Part shown: piece after piece, positions 46,300 through 54,943 of the stretch
Layout of the letters: every line of letters starts with the position of its first letter
How positions within the stretch are numbered: the first letter of the stretch is position 1
NCBI GenBank assembly: GCA_937899785.1
Contig: CALCCG010000153.1
Span: forward strand, 1 to 64,000
Length of the DNA stretch: 64,000 nucleotides
Reading direction: 5' to 3'
Source: an uncultured Erythrobacter sp.
GTDB taxonomy: Bacteria; Pseudomonadota; Alphaproteobacteria; Sphingomonadales; Sphingomonadaceae
Made by a program: the position numbers and the translations under genes
Notes under the pieces: generated by a model
The model's input: only the letters and a program-made list of their open reading frames with translations
The model's database searches: none
Told to the model about the DNA's origin: nothing

Positions 46300-46316
46300 T
46301 ATACACTGTTCAATTA
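46300..46316. promoter_or_regulatory. operator-like site 1
   Basis: TATACACTGTTCAATTA has a short ACA-C-TGT palindrome at its centre and matches site 2 at 14 of 17 positions. Confidence 0.55.
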
Positions 46317-46321
46317 AAAAA

Positions 46322-46338
46322 TAGACAATGTTCAATTT
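46322..46338. promoter_or_regulatory. operator-like site 2
   Basis: TAGACAATGTTCAATTT has an ACA-A-TGT centre and sits two helical turns from site 1. Both lie upstream of the TetR start at 46359. Confidence 0.55.
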
Positions 46339-46358
46339 ATTTGATACCAACCCTTCTC

Positions 46359-46973
46359 ATGGGAAGACGATCGGACCACACGCCTGATGAGCTGCGCGAA
46401 TTGCTGATTTCCAGCGGGCACGCGCTGATGGCGGAGCGCGGCTTTGCCAAGTTTTCCGCCCGCGAGGCGGCGCGCCGTGCGGGCTATTCTGTCGGCACGA
46501 TCTATAATGTGTTTGGCAGCCTTGATGGCTATCTGATTGCACTCAACAGCCGCACGTTCTGGCAATGGGCCACCTGGCTAGAGGCCGCTTTGGAGCGCGC
46601 CCCGGCCGATCCGAGCGGTCGCACAGAAGCGCTGGTGCGCGCATACTTTGGCTTTGCCGAGGCCAACCGAAACATCTGGATGGCGATCTACGACCATCGG
46701 ATCGATCGCTCGATCGCAATCCCACCCGAAGACGAAGCCGCACGCGAAGCGCTAACCGGGATTGTCGACCGCGAAGTCGCCGCCACGCTCGGCGTGGGCC
46801 ACCATCCCGATACGCAGCGCCTGGTCCGCTCCTTGATTGCGACCGTGCACGGCCATTGCGCCCTTTGGCTCACCGGCAGTTACGCGTTGATGCGCGAAGA
46901 AGACCCTGCGGGCCAGGCCGTCGCGCGCGTGCACGAAGTCTTGCAGTCTCACAACGCGCTTGTGCCCGGTTGA
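46359..46973 (+). CDS. TetR/AcrR-family transcriptional regulator
   Basis: This 204-residue regulator has an N-terminal TetR helix-turn-helix (MAERGFAKFSAREAARRAGYSV, split across turns as FSAREAARRAGYS and GTIYNVFGSLDGY) and a C-terminal ligand-binding domain (LVRSLIATVHGHCALWLTGS) of the WHG type. I use the ATG at 46359 (MGRRSDHTPDEL). It diverges from the ketoacyl synthase operon and probably represses it, and itself, through the two AT-rich sites. Confidence 0.88.
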   Translation: MGRRSDHTPDELRELLISSGHALMAERGFAKFSAREAARRAGYSVGTIYNVFGSLDGYLIALNSRTFWQWATWLEAALERAPADPSGRTEALVRAYFGFAEANRNIWMAIYDHRIDRSIAIPPEDEAAREALTGIVDREVAATLGVGHHPDTQRLVRSLIATVHGHCALWLTGSYALMREEDPAGQAVARVHEVLQSHNALVPG

Positions 46974-47259
46974 AGCGCCCTCACCGTCTGACGCACACGC
47001 CGCGCCGCGATGACCACGCTAGCGCGCGGCCTCAGCGGCCAGTATGGCGCTGATCGCGGTGTCTTCCCGGCGCGCGTAATCGGAAATCCGCATCGGCGCG
47101 CTCAGCGACACGTCCGGTGGCCCCGCCGCAACTCCATAAATCACGTTGGGCCAAAAGCATCGGGCGAAGCTTTCGCAGCCATTTTCCCAGTCGTGATAAC
47201 CGGTCGAGACATAGATCGGCATCTCCGAACTCGAACAACTTGTATGAGTCTCTCGTATG
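46974..47259. other. gap before the YadA-like pseudogene
   Basis: No convincing intact gene is visible. On the minus strand a 67-codon frame at 47019-47222 (MPIYVSTGYHDWENGCESFA ... ISDYARREDTAISAILAAEA) could be the remnant of a protein cut off by the adhesin region, but support is weak. Confidence 0.3.
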
Positions 47260-48579
47260 CGGACGGGGTACCACCGCAACGGGTACTCGTGCGACAGCGC
47301 TAGGCGCTGACTAAACCGCGATAGGGACCGGTTCGACAGATGTCGGCGAAGACGTGTTGGGCGTGAACGCGCAAGCCGATGCGGTGCAGGCGATCGTCGC
47401 TGGGAACGCAGCAGAAGTGCTCCGAACTGATACTCTCGCCATTGGAACATCAGCGATCGCGTCGCTTGAGGGTGCCATTTCTATCGGCGGTTCTTCAGAG
47501 GCCACTCAATCATTCACCATCGCGATTGGCAGAAATAAGGACAATGATGGTGATGATGCGGTCGCAAGCACGTTTGACGCCATAGCCATCGGAGTTCAGG
47601 CGCTGTCAGGCGGCGAGTTCGCCACCGCTTTAGGACCTCGGGCAGGTGTCCTTTCAGACGCTGCAACCGCTACAGGCAGCCAGTCCGTTGCTGAGTCTTC
47701 AGCTACTGCGCTTGGCGTTGAGGCCACCGCCTTCGACTTTGGCTCCACGGCAGTGGGCGCTGTGACGAGCGCGACCTTACTTCGGCGGCTGTTGGCTTTG
47801 ACGCCACCTCTACTAGCGTATCCTCAATCGCGCTCGGCGAACAGGCGAATGCAACATCGACGTTGGCGGTAGCGCTCGGCGCTTCTTCCGAAGCATCAGC
47901 CGGGTGCGCCATCGCAATCGGCAGCGATGACGGCGAGGATGGTTTCAATGGTGCTTTGCCTACCGGCGAAGACGCCATTGCCGTTGGCACCGACACAGCT
48001 GCCACAGGCACGGGCGCCATTGCGGAGGGTTTGAGCGCGCTTTGCGCGGGCGCGACAACGACAAAGGACGACCAGGTGACTTTAGGCGGTGCGGGAAGCT
48101 CGGTGCGGATCGGCGACATCGACGCAAGCACCGACGCGCAGGTCGGCCCGGTCGATGTGGTGACGGTTGACGCCAATGGCACGCTGGGACGGCAAGCGGT
48201 GGCGACCGCGTCTTCGGTGGACAACATCCGCGTCTCGGTCGACGCGCTCGCTCAGGTCTCCGAGGCGCAGTTTGGCGCGCTCGAGAGCACGGTTGCGGCG
48301 CTTGACGGGCGGCTGACGGGGCTCGAATTCCAGCTCCAGGATATGGACGACGCTCTGACAGGGGGCATCGCCGCGGCCGCCGCGCTGGGCAGCGCAATCG
48401 CCATGCCGGACAAGGATTTTGTACTGGCCGGCAACCTCGCCACCTATAGCGGGCAGCAGGGCTACGCGCTCACCTTTGTCGGCCGCGCAAGCGAGAACTT
48501 CGCGCTCACAGCGGGCGTGGCGGGCAACACAGGCGATGGCGATTTGATCGCCCAAGCCGGATTTGCCTTCGGGTTCTGA
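47260..48579 (+). pseudogene. decayed YadA-like trimeric autotransporter adhesin
   Basis: The sequence codes for head-type repeats rich in Ala, Gly, Ser and Thr (ATGTRATALGA, TAIGTGSTDVGED, LAIGTSAIASLEGAISIGG, SATALGVEATA, IALGEQANATST). These are followed by a coiled-coil stalk (VDALAQVSEAQFGALESTVA) and a YadA-type outer-membrane anchor ending AQAGFAFGF. The frame is broken twice: a TAA at 47312-47314 inside a head repeat, and a frame change between about 47760 and 47785, after which the other frame continues the same repeat pattern. No signal peptide is found. It therefore looks inactivated and 5'-truncated, unless the frame change is a sequence error. Confidence 0.8.
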
Positions 48580-48903
48580 CGCTATCGGGGTGCGAACCGT
48601 TTTCCTACTCCTCCCGGGCTTGATAAGGCGCTTGGTGATCACGCTTACGCATGGCCTCGACAGACCGCATGCGCCCGCTGACCGCAGACCCCGCAACGAA
48701 GGCTGGTCGGGGAGTAGGTTTTCAAGCTTTAGACTGTGTAACCTGTGTCTCCAACACGCGCTCGTCCTTGAGCTGGTTGGAGACCCACTCTTCGCCCGGC
48801 GCGCGCAATTTGGCGGCGCGCACAGCCCCGATGAGCAAGCGGTGGAAGCGCGTCACCGTTTGGTCTAGGGTCTGGCTCTCTTCCAACCCAATCAGGAGCC
48901 GCA
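48580..48903. other. 324-base gap upstream of the M14 peptidase gene
   Basis: No gene is seen. It contains the second copy of the repeated motif (48718-48752) and presumably the promoter of the peptidase gene. Confidence 0.45.
48718..48752 (+). repeat. repeated intergenic motif, copy 2 (upstream of M14 peptidase)
   Basis: It begins GGTTTTCAAGCTTTAG and continues GACTGTGTAACCTGTGTC. It matches the maiA-upstream copy at about 18083-18117 in most positions, with the core GACTGTGTAAC identical. Confidence 0.55.
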
Positions 48904-51513
48904 ATGCTGCGCTGTGTCTATACCGCTTTCGTCACTGTGTGCCTGCCCGCTTGCCTTGCCGCTTTGGCACCGCCCGCGGCCGCCAAACAGGTCGAGTACT
49001 TTCAGGTCGAGGGGGTGACCTACGACTCGAGCGTGCCCGCCTTTGAAGATCAAGCGGGCTATGAAATTGGCGAAAGGCCAGTGCGCTACTTCGATATGAT
49101 CACCTATCTGCGGGGTCTGGCGGCCCGGTCCGACCGGATCAGCGTGGAGACCATAGGATACTCGCACGAACGCCGTCCGATCCTGACATTCACGGTTACC
49201 AGCGCGGCCAATCACGCTAATCTGGAAAGCATCCGCCAAACGCACCTTTCGAGGCTAAAGGGTGAGGCCGCCGCGGACGCAGCCCCGATGGTGCTGTGGA
49301 TCAATTGGGGCGTGCACGGCTCGGAGACCTCGTCGATGGATGGCGCGATCCCGCTCTTGTACCACTTCGCCGCTGCGCAAGGACCCGCAATCGAAGCGCA
49401 GCTCAACGATGCGGTGATGATCGTCACGGTGACCTTCAACCCGGACGGCCACGCGCGGCGGATCGACCACGTGGAGACCTTCTGGTCTTATGGTGAAAAC
49501 ACCGATCTCAACGACGCCGCGCATAGGCTGTGGACCGAGGCGCGCGTCAATCACTACTGGTTCGATCTCAACCGCCAATGGCTTCTGCTCACCCAGCCCG
49601 AAAGCCAGGCTTGGATTCGTCAGTGGCACAAGTGGAAGCCGATGGTGTCGGCTGACTATCACGAGATGGGCTCCGCTTCGCCTTACTACTTCCATCCAGG
49701 AGAAGAAAAACGCCGAAACCCGCTCATTCCGGAGCGCGCGCGCGAACTGACCCAAGGGATCGGCCAGCGCCACGCCGCCTTTATGGACAGCGAAGCGCGG
49801 CTCTACACAACCGAGGAGGGCTTCGATAACTTCTACATCGGCAAAGGCTCCACCTATCCTCAGATCAACGGATCGCTGGGCATTCTGTTCGAGGCCGGAG
49901 CAGCCCGCGGCGGCGCCGTTCTGACAGAACGGGGTCTCGTCGAAACGGCGGATAACGCGCGCACCCATTTCCGCACGGCGTTGACGACCATCCAGGGCTC
50001 GCTCGACCTGCGCGCCGAGATCACCGCCTATCAGCGCGACTTCTTCGCCGAAAACAGAAGACAACAAGGCGCAGGCGGCTGGGTTTTCACCGCCAAGGGA
50101 GATCCTGAGCGCGCCGCGCGCTTTGTGCGGCTGCTCAACTTGCACAATATCGCTGTGCGACGCCTCGCCCGCGACGTGACCGCAGACGGACGCACCTTCA
50201 GCGCGCAGGACAGCTATTACGTCCCCATGCAGCAGACCAACAATCGCATGATCCGCGGCATCTTTGAGCGCTTCACCGAGTTTGAAGAGAACATATTCTA
50301 CGATGTCTCGGGCTGGACGCTCCCACTCGCTTATGATCTCGAATACGCCCGGCTCTCAAGCAGCGCGAGCATCACAAGCCAACCGGCGCAAGGCCTTTTC
50401 CAAAGCGCTCCCGCCCCGAACCGCTCGGCCTACGGCTATGTGTTCGACTGGTCGCACAGCTTCGCGCCCAAAGCGCTCGGCCGCATCCTATCGCAAGACA
50501 TCATGGCCCGCGCCGCCATGGAAGAGACCGTGGTTTCAACCAGCGCTGGCAACGTGCCGTTTGGGCGCGGAGCGGTGTTTGTGCCACTCGCCCGCCAGAA
50601 GGCTTCGCCCAATGCCATCCACGCGATAATGGAGACCATCGCGCGCGAAGATGGTGTTCCGGTTTACGCCGCAACATCAGGCCTGACGCCGACGACGGGG
50701 CAGGACCTGGGTGCCTCGCGCATCTTCCGCTCGCTCAAGAAGCCGCGCGTTGTGCTCGCCTATGAGGGCGGACTTGCCCGTTACGATGTTGGCGAGGTGT
50801 GGTGGACACTCGACTATCGTCACCGCATACCGGTGACGATCGTGAAGAAGGCCGATCTGGGGTCGCTCGACTGGGATGAATACACCCATTTCGTGCTGGT
50901 TGGTGGGAATTCCACGCTCGATGAGAAGCTGACGAAATCGGTCAAAGGCTGGATCGAAAACGGTGGCACGCTGGTCGCCACCCGCAACGCCGCCGAGTGG
51001 GCGCAGAGCGCGATCCTTGGCCACGAAGACGCGGACGACACACCCGGACAGGAGCAAGAGGAGGCGGCCGAGACATCGCCTGAACGGTTGGACTTCGCCC
51101 AAATGGGCCTGCGCGACGCCGAACACGTGATCGGCGGCGCCATTTTCGCAACCGATCTCGACATCACCCACCCGCTGGGCTTTGGTTTCGCCGATCGCGA
51201 TCTGCCCGTCCATCGCAATGTCAGCTTTACGTTGATGCGTCCGGAAGGAGACCCCTATGCGGTGCCGGTCCAATACACCGAAGACCCGCTTTTGACGGGA
51301 TACGCCTCTCAGCGGCGACGCGATGAAATCGGCGGGACTCCTTCGGTTGTAGCGCAACGAATGAAGCGCGGCGCGGTGATACTGATGGCGGATAACCCCG
51401 TTTTCAGGGGCACATTTGCCGGCTCGGAAAAGTTGCTGATGAACGCGATATTCTTCTCAGGCCTGATTGACCGTCCGAGAGGCGACTATGAAGCGGTCGA
51501 CCAAGCGCAATGA
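48904..51513 (+). CDS. secreted M14-family zinc carboxypeptidase
   Basis: This 869-residue exported metallopeptidase has a signal peptide (VCLPACLAALAPPAAAK) and an M14 domain (about residues 55-340): zinc ligands His138 and Glu141 in WGVHGSETS, the substrate-binding NPDG (179-182) and DLNR (221-224), His253 in DYHEMG, and the catalytic-type Glu in LFEAGAARGG. A long C-terminal part (residues about 400-869) contains a class I amidotransferase-like beta region (FVLVGGNSTLDEKL). Large M14 proteins of this kind digest peptides in the periplasm or outside the cell. Confidence 0.9.
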   Translation: MLRCVYTAFVTVCLPACLAALAPPAAAKQVEYFQVEGVTYDSSVPAFEDQAGYEIGERPVRYFDMITYLRGLAARSDRISVETIGYSHERRPILTFTVTSAANHANLESIRQTHLSRLKGEAAADAAPMVLWINWGVHGSETSSMDGAIPLLYHFAAAQGPAIEAQLNDAVMIVTVTFNPDGHARRIDHVETFWSYGENTDLNDAAHRLWTEARVNHYWFDLNRQWLLLTQPESQAWIRQWHKWKPMVSADYHEMGSASPYYFHPGEEKRRNPLIPERARELTQGIGQRHAAFMDSEARLYTTEEGFDNFYIGKGSTYPQINGSLGILFEAGAARGGAVLTERGLVETADNARTHFRTALTTIQGSLDLRAEITAYQRDFFAENRRQQGAGGWVFTAKGDPERAARFVRLLNLHNIAVRRLARDVTADGRTFSAQDSYYVPMQQTNNRMIRGIFERFTEFEENIFYDVSGWTLPLAYDLEYARLSSSASITSQPAQGLFQSAPAPNRSAYGYVFDWSHSFAPKALGRILSQDIMARAAMEETVVSTSAGNVPFGRGAVFVPLARQKASPNAIHAIMETIAREDGVPVYAATSGLTPTTGQDLGASRIFRSLKKPRVVLAYEGGLARYDVGEVWWTLDYRHRIPVTIVKKADLGSLDWDEYTHFVLVGGNSTLDEKLTKSVKGWIENGGTLVATRNAAEWAQSAILGHEDADDTPGQEQEEAAETSPERLDFAQMGLRDAEHVIGGAIFATDLDITHPLGFGFADRDLPVHRNVSFTLMRPEGDPYAVPVQYTEDPLLTGYASQRRRDEIGGTPSVVAQRMKRGAVILMADNPVFRGTFAGSEKLLMNAIFFSGLIDRPRGDYEAVDQAQ

Positions 51514-51571
51514 TGATGGAGAGGGTGCACGCTGCGCAAATCCGTGAGTCCGGTGGGTCTTGAACGCTGGA

Positions 51572-52348
51572 TCATAGCCGCATCGGTTCGTCCCCATCGC
51601 CCTCCTCCGCGCGGAACAGAACAGCGGGCAGCACCGACATGGCAACGAGCAAACCGAAATAGACCGCTTCGGAAAACAGATTCATCATTTTTACTGCGAT
51701 TATCCCACCGATCATGACAACGTGAGCCAGCACCGCCCATATAAGGCTCGCAAGGATCTTTCGCCGACCGGCCGCCAAGCGCGTGTAAAACGCAAAGAGG
51801 CCGATCGGCAGGAAAAGGAAAACCGAAGTCGCCAGACCAGGATTGTACGAAGACGAAGCCAGCGCCGCGACAATGTGACTGATCGCGTTCACGACCATGA
51901 TGGCCGCCATACAAAAGAAAGGAAAGCTGCGCTCACGGGCAAACACGATCGCAAAGGCTCCAACCATCCAAACCAGCGAGGTGTTGATAACAAAAATCGC
52001 TTCAGGGCCGAGAAACTCAAGAGAATTCGGGGCTCCAACCGCCGTTTGAATGACGGAGTTAACATAGCCGTAAAAGGCGTACTGGGCTCCGGTCAGATCA
52101 ATCCAGTGCTCTTCGAACTGGTGCAGGATGTAAGCGCATAGCATGATCACGCTTAGGACTTGCGGATCGCGATAACCAGGGGTGCTGGGATCGCTTCGGG
52201 TCGCCAGGGCGACCAAAAGAAGAAAGGGGGCCATGAAGGTTCCCACTTTCATCCAATGCGGTACCAAGAAAGTGTGTTGGCCGACAGGAATCCATAGGAG
52301 CGAGAACGCTAGGATAAGCGCCACAAAAGCCTGTGTCCTTTGATTCAT
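51572..52348 (-). CDS. HXXEE-domain integral membrane protein
   Basis: This 258-residue protein has about seven hydrophobic helices. The motif LHQFEEHWID near residue 75 is the HxxEE signature, and a second histidine lies in NAISHIVAALA. The family is thought to be membrane-bound and possibly metal-dependent, with unknown function. The start at 52348 (MNQRTQAFVALILAFS) is supported over 52378. Neighbours do not clarify its role. Confidence 0.75.
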   Translation of the reverse strand: MNQRTQAFVALILAFSLLWIPVGQHTFLVPHWMKVGTFMAPFLLLVALATRSDPSTPGYRDPQVLSVIMLCAYILHQFEEHWIDLTGAQYAFYGYVNSVIQTAVGAPNSLEFLGPEAIFVINTSLVWMVGAFAIVFARERSFPFFCMAAIMVVNAISHIVAALASSSYNPGLATSVFLFLPIGLFAFYTRLAAGRRKILASLIWAVLAHVVMIGGIIAVKMMNLFSEAVYFGLLVAMSVLPAVLFRAEEGDGDEPMRL

Positions 52349-52446
52349 TTCACAACACCACCCTTCCGTACGAGACAAACCGCATCTGGCAGGATCAGGA
52401 CCCTCCCCATCACCGCAACGCGCCTGTGGTTCTCAATCGCACGCAC

Positions 52447-52857
52447 TTATTGCACTCGCGTCCAAATCTGGGTCTTGCAGATCAGGCCGCCCGCAATACA
52501 GCCTTTCACCTCCATCGTATCGTAATCCAGCGGCTTGACGGTCCCAGAAAATTCCTTGCCGATGTCGGCAACAAACGCTTTGCCCTTCCACACGCCTTTC
52601 TTACCTTCGCGAAACTTGCGAAGTATCTGTGTGCCGACGAGTTCGTCGGTTCCACCCTCCGCAGCATCGCGCTTGGCCTTCTCACTGGCCCAGACTACCG
52701 TCCCGCAACGCGTATCGTCACCGCAAGGGGTGATCTGAACGTGGACGCTGTTGGACTTGTTCTTCCAGGTGCCAAGGTCATCACGCGAAAGCTCCTCAGA
52801 TAAAGCAGGAACGCTTGCTCCGATAATCAGAAAGAGGCCGATGGCAAAAGGCTTCAT
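52447..52857 (-). CDS. exported DUF2147 protein
   Basis: This 136-residue protein has a signal peptide (MKPFAIGLFLIIGASVPALS) and a single DUF2147 domain: LGTWKNKSNSVHVQITPCGD, the CGDDTRCGTVVW cysteine pair, and MEVKGCIAGGLICKTQIWTR with a second pair. The domain is a small beta-barrel found in periplasmic proteins. Function unknown. Confidence 0.85.
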   Translation of the reverse strand: MKPFAIGLFLIIGASVPALSEELSRDDLGTWKNKSNSVHVQITPCGDDTRCGTVVWASEKAKRDAAEGGTDELVGTQILRKFREGKKGVWKGKAFVADIGKEFSGTVKPLDYDTMEVKGCIAGGLICKTQIWTRVQ

Positions 52858-52930
52858 ATCAACGCTCCGTTGGTTGATGAAAGGACTACAACTTCTTGCC
52901 GCTTTGAGACTCCCTCGAACTTGTGCTTCT

Positions 52931-53758
52931 TCAACTCATCTTTGGAAATTGGCCGCTCCGATAGGCCTCCTGGAAGGCGGCGACTTTGATGACGGAAGAC
53001 CCAACGAAGCTACCCGAAATGGCCGGCGGTGACGCAAACCGAGCCCCTCCCAGCACGATCAATCGGCATCCACCTTCGGTATCAATCAACTCCACGCCCT
53101 CCCCTTCGAGGATGACAAGCGTTTGCGGTTCCAGACTCCGGCCATCAAGCCTCGCTTCGCCCTCCAAGAGGTAGATGGCGCGCTCCTCGGCGTGCGCTTC
53201 GATGGGTACAACGCTGTCAGGAGCGCACACCAGATCGGCAAGGACCGTTTCACTGTAGGTGGTGGTCGGAGCGCGCAGGCCCCAGGCTGAACCAATCAAG
53301 GTTGTGACGCGCGCTCCAGGCAATTCGGCCGACGGCAGATCGGCAGCCCGGTGAATCTCAAAATCGGGCGCCATGTCTTCAAACCGCTCCGGAAGCGCGA
53401 TCCACATCTGGATAAAGTTGGCCGTATGGACCGGAGAGGGATGCTCCTGATCGGGGCGCTCTTCGTGTGTTATGCCGCCACCCGCCGTCATCAGCGCAAG
53501 ATCGCCGACCTCAATCCGCGCAGAGTTTCCCGCGCTGTCACGGTGGATCAAGGCGTCTGCGAGAAGATAGGTCAAGGTTGCAAGGCCCGCATGTGGGTGT
53601 TCGCCCACTCCATGGGCTTGCTGTCGATCAATCGACGTCGGACCGCCGTGGTCCATGAGGATGAAGGGGCCGACCATCATACGGTCGACGCTCGGCAGCG
53701 CGCGGCGCACTGGCAGCGGTCCCAACCGCGCAAGCCGTGGGCGAACAATTTCACGCAT
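52931..53758 (-). CDS. pirin family protein
   Basis: This 275-residue bicupin has the pirin metal site GEHPHAGLATLTYLL (two His) plus ITHEER (His/Glu), and a C-terminal cupin (AEERAIYLLEGEARLDGRSL). Bacterial pirins include quercetinases and redox-responsive regulators. The ATG at 53758 follows AGGAG. A GTG six bases earlier is less likely. It diverges from the SDR gene. Confidence 0.88.
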   Translation of the reverse strand: MREIVRPRLARLGPLPVRRALPSVDRMMVGPFILMDHGGPTSIDRQQAHGVGEHPHAGLATLTYLLADALIHRDSAGNSARIEVGDLALMTAGGGITHEERPDQEHPSPVHTANFIQMWIALPERFEDMAPDFEIHRAADLPSAELPGARVTTLIGSAWGLRAPTTTYSETVLADLVCAPDSVVPIEAHAEERAIYLLEGEARLDGRSLEPQTLVILEGEGVELIDTEGGCRLIVLGGARFASPPAISGSFVGSSVIKVAAFQEAYRSGQFPKMS

Positions 53759-54041
53759 GACCACTCCTGCGCAAGTCGGCGCCCTCGGACAAACGTTTGT
53801 TATTCGATGAAGCAGGAGTGCACACGCGGCGTCCCTCTAGGCCCCACTCTCTTTGAGCGTCCTTACCTAGTACCACGCAAAGTGCGCGTTGCGGTGTGTA
53901 GCATTTGATCACGTCCTGCGCGAGTGCGCGCATTGCAGATCCGTTGATCCTAGCGCACCCCATTTTGCGCGCGTAGTGTGCCCCTGCGCGCATTGAACTA
54001 AACCGATTGGAAGCCCAACATAAGGTCAAAGGGGAGCGGGA
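53759..54041. promoter_or_regulatory. divergent gap pirin / SDR with repeated GC motif
   Basis: Within 283 bases the sequence TGCGCGCATTG occurs twice (53925-53935 and 53985-53995, 60 bases apart), with a third related GTGCGCGTTG at 53882-53891. These may be binding sites for the nearby LysR regulator or another factor. No gene is convincing. Confidence 0.45.
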
Positions 54042-54896
54042 ATGGCGAATGGCCGCACAGCTGCAATTACAGGGTCAACCGGGGGCATTGGCACCGCTAT
54101 CGCAAGGGGCCTTGCCGAAGACGGATGGTCTCTTGTTTTAGTGAACCGCTCGCGGACCAAAGCTCTTGCTCAAAAAGAGGAGCTACAACGAGACTTTCCA
54201 ACCATTAGGATCCAGACCGTTCAGACCGACCTTATGGATCTCGAATCCATAAAAACGAGTTGCGATGAAATCGCGCAAATCACCGATCACATCGACGCGC
54301 TGTATTGCGTCGCCGGCGTGCTTACATCTCAAAGGACGCTGAGTGCGCAGGGGCATGAATCGCATTACGCCGTCAATGTGCTGGCGCCTTATGCGTTGAT
54401 CCGGAACCTCGCACCGCTCCTTACCCGCGCCGAAAGCGACGAACATGGTATGGTGGTCACCATGTCATCGAGCGCAATCAATCGGCCAAAGTTGGACACC
54501 TCGAGCCTCAGCGATCCGGCGTCCATTGGAGGATTGATGGGCGCCTACGCGCACACAAAACTCGCGATGACAGCGATGTGCGTACAGATGGCTCCTGAAC
54601 TGGAAGAGAGCGGCGTTCTCATCCGGGCAATCGACCCCGGTCCAACAAAGACATCGATGACGTCCGGCGGAGACGGAATGCCGATTGTGTTGCGGTGGCT
54701 GGTTCCGCTGCTCTTTGCAGATGCAAGCACCCAAGCCGCCAAGGTCATCAAAGCCGCCGATCCGGAGGGTTTGGATAAGCGCACGGGCGTCTTTGTAAGT
54801 TCGGGCCGCATCAAGCCCCTACCCTCGTCGATTGCCGAAGCCCCCGAAAGAGCGAAACTCATGGATACTATAGCCAGTGCTTACGCATCGAGTTGA
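54042..54896 (+). CDS. short-chain dehydrogenase/reductase
   Basis: This 284-residue SDR has the cofactor motif AAITGSTGGIGTAIARGLA, the structural CVAGVLTS (usually NNAG, here altered), VTMSSSAINR, and the catalytic Tyr/Lys in YAHTKLAMTAM. It resembles retinol-dehydrogenase-like SDRs. Substrate unknown. It is convergent with a LysR gene and lies in a region of lower GC than the left half of the window. Confidence 0.85.
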   Translation: MANGRTAAITGSTGGIGTAIARGLAEDGWSLVLVNRSRTKALAQKEELQRDFPTIRIQTVQTDLMDLESIKTSCDEIAQITDHIDALYCVAGVLTSQRTLSAQGHESHYAVNVLAPYALIRNLAPLLTRAESDEHGMVVTMSSSAINRPKLDTSSLSDPASIGGLMGAYAHTKLAMTAMCVQMAPELEESGVLIRAIDPGPTKTSMTSGGDGMPIVLRWLVPLLFADASTQAAKVIKAADPEGLDKRTGVFVSSGRIKPLPSSIAEAPERAKLMDTIASAYASS

Positions 54897-54943
54897 ATCG
54901 GGGCAGTTGAGGAAAAGCCGTCTGTAGGATCCATCCCAGGCGC

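Larger units (their letters stand above)
46258..46358. promoter_or_regulatory. divergent promoter region of the ketoacyl synthase operon and TetR gene
   Basis: This short gap is strikingly AT-rich against the GC-rich surroundings. It carries two tandem operator-like sites (46300-46316 and 46322-46338), 22 bases apart centre to centre. Control of both genes by the adjacent TetR protein is an inference from layout. Confidence 0.6.

Noticed and set aside
47019-47450. 143-codon minus-strand frame over the start of the adhesin remnant
   Set aside because: The N-terminal half is Arg/Ser-rich shadow of the plus-strand repeats. Only the last 67 codons might be a remnant.
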